Assembly (NCBI RefSeq): GCF_001591005.1
Contig: NZ_BCTY01000019.1
Location: 1 to 60,745 of the forward strand
Direction: 5' to 3'
DNA: 60,745 nt
Source of the DNA: Sphingomonas sanguinis NBRC 13937
Lineage (GTDB): Bacteria > Pseudomonadota > Alphaproteobacteria > Sphingomonadales > Sphingomonadaceae
Shown here: in pieces, positions 59,669 through 60,745 of the stretch
Layout: each line of letters starts with the position of its first letter
How positions within the stretch are numbered: the stretch's first letter is position 1
Notes under the pieces: model-generated
What the model was told of the DNA's origin: nothing
Seen by the model: the letters and a program-made list of their open reading frames with translations, nothing else
Database searches by the model: none
Translations under genes and position numbers: made by a program

Positions 59669-60637
59669 ATGGGCAATATGGTGGACGGCGTCTGGCACGC
59701 CGACGGGCTGTTCAAGTCGGACGAGAAGGGCAGCTTCAAACGCCCCGATTCCGGCTTCCGCGACTGGGTGACGGCAGACGGGCAGCCCGGCCCGGACGGC
59801 CAGACCGGCCACCGCGCAGAGGCTGGCCGCTACCACCTCTATGTCTCCTATGCCTGCCCCTGGGCGCATCGCACGATGATCGTCCGCGCACTGAAGGGGC
59901 TGGATGACCTGATCGGCCTTTCGGTGGTCGATCCGCTGATGCGCGACAATGGCTGGACCTTCACCACCGAGCGCGGGGGCACCGGCGACCCGCTCCACGG
60001 CTCGGACTATCTGTGGCAGCTCTATGCCCGAGCCCGCGACGGTTACAGCGGCAAGGTCACGGTGCCGGTCCTGTGGGACAAGCAGCGCGATACGATCGTT
60101 AGCAACGAGTCGGCCGAGATCATCCGCATGTTCAATACCGCGTTCGACGGGCTGGGCGCGCGCGAGGGCGACTATTATCCCGAAGACCTCCGCGTCGAGA
60201 TCGATGCGGTCAACGCTCCTGTCTATGACCGGGTGAACAACGGCGTCTACAAATGCGGCTTCGCCAAGACTCAAGAGGCCTATGACGAAGCGGTCGGCCC
60301 GCTATTCGCCGAGCTGGATCGGCTGGAAGAACGGCTGACGGGCCGCGAATGGCTGGTCGGTGATCGGATGACGGAGGCGGATATCCGCCTGTTCACCACG
60401 CTGGTCCGCTTCGATGCGGTCTATCACGGGCATTTCAAATGCAATGTCCGGCGCGTGCAGGACTATCCGGCACTGGAAGGCTTGCTGGAGCGGATGCTGG
60501 CGATCCCCGAGATCGCGGGGACAGTGCATCTCGATCACATCAAGACGCATTATTATGCCAGCCATCTGGAGCTGAACCCGACCGGGATTGTCCCGGCCGG
60601 GCCGGACCTGCCGTGGGCGGGGTTAGTTGGCGCTTAA
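59669..60637 (+). CDS. Glutathionyl-hydroquinone reductase (Xi-class GST, YqjG/PcpF-like)
   Basis: A 322-residue Xi-class glutathione transferase that reduces glutathionyl-hydroquinones. The active-site motif YVSYACPWAHRTMIVRALKG carries the catalytic cysteine, and DPLMRDNGWTFTTE, YTGKVTVPVLWDK-like YSGKVTVPVLWDKQRDTIVS and NESAEIIRMFN follow. The C-terminal helical domain has GDRMTEADIRLFTTLVRFDA and the late HYYASHLELNPTGIVPAGP signature. AAAGGAG precedes the ATG. It is the last complete gene, downstream of rnr and an R1 element. Confidence 0.94.
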   Translation: MGNMVDGVWHADGLFKSDEKGSFKRPDSGFRDWVTADGQPGPDGQTGHRAEAGRYHLYVSYACPWAHRTMIVRALKGLDDLIGLSVVDPLMRDNGWTFTTERGGTGDPLHGSDYLWQLYARARDGYSGKVTVPVLWDKQRDTIVSNESAEIIRMFNTAFDGLGAREGDYYPEDLRVEIDAVNAPVYDRVNNGVYKCGFAKTQEAYDEAVGPLFAELDRLEERLTGREWLVGDRMTEADIRLFTTLVRFDAVYHGHFKCNVRRVQDYPALEGLLERMLAIPEIAGTVHLDHIKTHYYASHLELNPTGIVPAGPDLPWAGLVGA

Positions 60638-60652
60638 GCCCCTTATTCTTCT

Positions 60653-60745
60653 CCCCTCCCGCAGGCGGGAGGGGTTTGGGGAGGGCATGAAGTCTCACCG
60701 AGACCATCGCCTGCGGCCTTCCCTCCCCCATCCCCTCCCGCCTGC
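60653..60745. repeat. R2 palindromic repeat, truncated by the window end
   Basis: Left arm CCCCTCCCGCAGGCGGGAGG-GG (60653-60674) and the beginning of a matching right arm (60732-60745), with the inner TTTGGGGAGGG and TCTCACCGAGACC core shared with the copy at 7091-7191. It lies directly after the hydroquinone reductase gene and could end its transcript. Confidence 0.8.

Overview
The window looks like chromosomal DNA of an aerobic, high-GC alphaproteobacterium of the sphingomonad type (Sphingomonas or a close relative). This is an inference from gene content: a bacteriophytochrome with heme oxygenase, a small TonB receptor, exosortase-A-associated glycan genes, a sphingomonad-style membrane-tethered LuxR regulator, PHA metabolism, and dense GC-rich palindromic intergenic repeats. 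I see no rRNA, tRNA, CRISPR array, insertion sequence or prophage. No gene is cut by a window edge, although two repeat elements are.

Layout. 0.1-2.3 kb: an Lrp/AsnC regulator divergent from alanine dehydrogenase, then a DUF3072 gene. 2.3-7.0 kb (minus strand): a tightly overlapping cytochrome c maturation operon ccmC-D-E-F-G-H-I without ccmA or ccmB. 7.3-9.4 kb: a TonB-dependent receptor. 9.4-14.8 kb (minus): a leucine/isovalerate catabolic operon, ivd-mccB-[barstar-like]-mccA-[MaoC hydratase]. 15.0-17.7 kb: a bacteriophytochrome histidine kinase convergent with bphO, the heme oxygenase that would make its chromophore. bphO is the last gene of an overlapping group gnd-[Cof HAD]-[PMM-like HAD]-bphO. 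Upstream of that group, past a strong terminator, is rpiA-tkt-tal, so most of the pentose-phosphate pathway is here. 24.4-30.5 kb: a complete RND efflux operon (lipoprotein adaptor, pump, outer-membrane factor). 30.5-33.3 kb: a phasin and five small, poorly characterised genes, including a winged-helix-like protein with a membrane partner and a LuxR-HTH protein with a C-terminal membrane anchor.

33.6-36.4 kb: aconitase A with a clear terminator. 36.8-40.3 kb: exosortase-A-type glycosyltransferase and O-glycan ligase genes, with a 50-codon membrane ORF overlapping the ligase start. 40.5-49.1 kb: a secreted beta-helix protein, a DJ-1/PfpI protein divergent from topoisomerase IB (a back-to-back EcfG-like promoter lies between them), an MscS channel, a DUF2167 protein, bifunctional PutA and a PNPOx-fold stress protein. 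49.2-52.5 kb: intracellular PHA depolymerase divergent from an MsbA-like ABC exporter. 52.6-57.0 kb: convergent GH84 and GH20 N-acetylglucosaminidases sharing a promoter motif. 57.3-60.6 kb: RNase R, flanked by two oppositely oriented copies of one repeat, and a glutathionyl-hydroquinone reductase.

At least five families of structured intergenic repeats (R1-R5 below) are scattered through the window. The observations I rate highest are the barstar-like gene inside the leucine operon, the light-sensor/heme-oxygenase/pentose-phosphate linkage, the EcfG-like divergent promoter, the paired repeats around rnr, and the small ORF in the exosortase-type locus.
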